Source: Cordylochernes scorpioides (lineage: Eukaryota > Arthropoda > Arachnida > Pseudoscorpiones > Chernetidae). From it: DNA of 64,000 nt. Below, piece by piece: positions 62,610-64,000 of the stretch. Position numbers and translations under genes: made by a program. The DNA lies in NCBI GenBank assembly GCA_030710605.1, contig CP092864.1, positions 137,765,255 through 137,829,254 of the forward strand, given 5' to 3'. The notes beneath the pieces were generated by a model. The model saw nothing but the letters and a program-made list of their open reading frames with translations. It had not been told where the DNA came from and searched no databases. Each line of letters begins with the position of its first letter. Position 1 is the stretch's first letter.

Positions 62610-63090
62610 CTAGCGGATGTGTACCCGGCTTCGCCCGGGTTTTATCCGAGTGAAAGTTTGCCTAACGAATATTATATATTATGAAGTATAATAAACAATG
62701 TTAAAGATTAGTTTTAATTATTAATCAAGATTGTGTGTGAATATGTGAGAAAGATGTAATATCGTTGTTGTTTTCTTGGCCGACTGTTTTACATATGGTG
62801 TTATCTTAAAATTGCTTGTTTTGAATATTTTTTTAGATTGAGTTGAATGAATTGCTGAATTTTTTTTTTGTATTTATATATAAATAAAATTAACTCTGTT
62901 GAATTTTTTTTTGTATTTTATCGATAACAGCAAAGTTATGTATTTTAAAGTTAGGAAAAATATTTTGATGTTAAGCAAAACCTGTTCCATCTCGTTTTAC
63001 ATAAATGTTGAAAATTTGATCGAAATTGATGCATTGTAACGAAAGTTTTTAGTGAACAACACTTATAAAATTTGCATTTTATTAATAAGA
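62610..63090 (-). mobile_element. Complete short Helitron, 481 bp
   Basis: On the minus strand it starts TCTTATTAATAAAATGCAAA at 63090 and ends with hairpin AACCCGGGCGAAGCCGGGT and CTAG at 62610-62613. It matches 48258-48739. Non-coding. Confidence 0.85.
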
Positions 63091-63100
63091 TATATATATA

Positions 63101-63399
63101 CTAGCGGATGTACCCGGCTTCGCCCGGGTTTTACCCGAGTAAAGGTTTGTGTAACGAATCTCTCGATAAAGTGAACCTTTTTTCCCGGTGCCTTGAAAAA
63201 TACTCGATAAGTTGAATAAAATCAATATTAATTGGTTCCCTCGGTAATTGAAAGTTAAAGGAATAGTATCTTGCCTTGGAATTGTATCATTATTCTTGTC
63301 TCATTTTGTCTTTCCTAATTTTCTACATTACAAAATCATCGTATCATCATGATAATATTTAGAGCAGATTGTTGAATTATAACAGAAAAAATAGAATAT
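63101..63399 (-). mobile_element. Helitron 3' part, cut by a Gypsy LTR
   Basis: CTAG at 63101-63104, hairpin ACCCGGGCGAAGCCGGG and the AATGATACAATTCCAAGG interior match 45419-45780. The homology stops at 63398 where the LTR begins. Confidence 0.8.
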
Positions 63400-63649
63400 T
63401 GTCAAATAGCTCCATCCAGATGGGACAACTGTCAATCATCCCTGGACCCCGGGAGGGGGGACCACAGGTGTGGGGGCTTCTGGGAAGCTGATATGTAAAT
63501 AAGGAAAACGGGACGGTGGCTAACGCCGTTCATTAGGATTAACTTTTCAACTTGGGGTAAGTTGTACAAAACTCTCTCTCCCTACAGATACCCCTTATAA
63601 TAAATTATTTATTCCCAAATTTGCCCTTGCTTTATTTATCTCCGCGCCA
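63400..63649 (+). repeat. 5' LTR of a second Ty3/Gypsy element
   Basis: TGTCAAATAGCTCC...TTTATCTCCGCGCCA, 250 bp, related to the solo LTR at 28043-28340. A primer site candidate, TGGTGGAGACGCTGGGTA, starts at 63655. The element continues beyond the window. Confidence 0.8.
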
Positions 63650-63749
63650 TATTTTGGTGGAGACGCTGGGTAGCGTGACGGAACTTCGAAGAAGTCGACG
63701 TCTACAGGGACGTGAACCAATTCTTCAACCTTTGCCACAAAGAATAGAA

Positions 63750-64000
63750 ATGGAAGACGACCACAGACCTACTGTTAACGGATCCTACCTCCCTTGTCAA
63801 CGCCAACGAGATCCTTCTACCTTTTCTGGAGATGGAAATATAAACCCTGGACAGTGGTTGAAAGAGTACGAGAGAGTTTCGAAGTACAACAGATGGGACG
63901 AGACCATGAAGCTTGCCAACGTCGTATTTTACTTGAACGGAACTGCTGGAAGGTGGTTTGATAATAACGAAGAATCACTAAACTCGTGGAGAAGCTTTGA
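63750..64000 (+). CDS. gag: Gag of the second Gypsy element (5' part)
   Basis: 84 residues to the window edge, uninterrupted. D-P-S-T-F-S-G-D-G-N, then W-L-K-E-Y-E-R-V-S (about 37-45) and A-N-V-V-F-Y-L-N-G-T-A-G-R-W-F (about 57-71) are hallmarks of the retrotransposon Gag domain in Ty3/Gypsy elements. The frame is also open upstream of the ATG for at least 90 nt, so an earlier start is possible. Whether the element is complete cannot be judged. Confidence 0.85.
   Translation, partial: MEDDHRPTVNGSYLPCQRQRDPSTFSGDGNINPGQWLKEYERVSKYNRWDETMKLANVVFYLNGTAGRWFDNNEESLNSWRSF

Overview
The window is eukaryotic, AT-rich and very repeat-dense. Most of it is layered transposable elements, with only two convincing host genes. 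Helitrons, mariner-like DNA transposons, (TTG)n-tailed non-LTR retrotransposons, Ty3/Gypsy elements and a tRNA-derived SINE, together with an intronless PROPPIN gene and a somatomedin-B exon, point to an arthropod. A chelicerate (spider- or tick-like) origin is my guess from the style of the Gypsy gag and Helitrons. It is not proven by anything in the window.

Layout. 1-1320: a ~26-bp minisatellite, then a degenerate ~85-bp tandem repeat. 1504-6942: a chain of Helitrons, including a 3.07-kb minus-strand copy (1604-4677) nested inside another; an empty copy of that site lies near 5670. 6955-10270: a foldback MITE interrupted by a long-TIR mariner-like element with a dead transposase. 11230-14080: foldback MITEs and a 121-bp array built from a retrotransposon 3' tail. 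14080-19500: a ~3.9-kb, 76-bp satellite flanked by inverted modules. 19500-19812: GC-rich promoter and first exon of a SBSPON-like secreted somatomedin-B protein (+). 19990-29450: SINEs, tRNA and tRNA-like genes, 5'-truncated non-LTR retrotransposons, MITEs, a solo LTR and a 100-N assembly gap. 30383-34236: a MITE, a Helitron, and a 2.27-kb element with terminal inverted repeats and a 10-bp target duplication that carries one intact endonuclease/exonuclease/phosphatase (EEP) ORF. 34600-43990: further repeats around an intronless WIPI/ATG18-like PROPPIN gene (39753-40748, minus). 44290-50790: MITEs and many Helitron ends, one Helitron carrying two tRNA-Gly copies. 50837-54529: a plus-strand sister of the 3-kb Helitron. 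54546-62527: a full-length Ty3/Gypsy element (minus) with two 817-bp LTRs. 62610-64000: more Helitrons and the 5' end of a second Gypsy element.

The host genes show no functional link to each other. The main interest is in the repeats: several insertions can be dated relative to each other from target-site duplications and empty paralogous sites. The best candidate for something undescribed is the EEP-bearing TIR element at 31970-34236. All motif and repeat calls were made by eye; no database or folding program was run.
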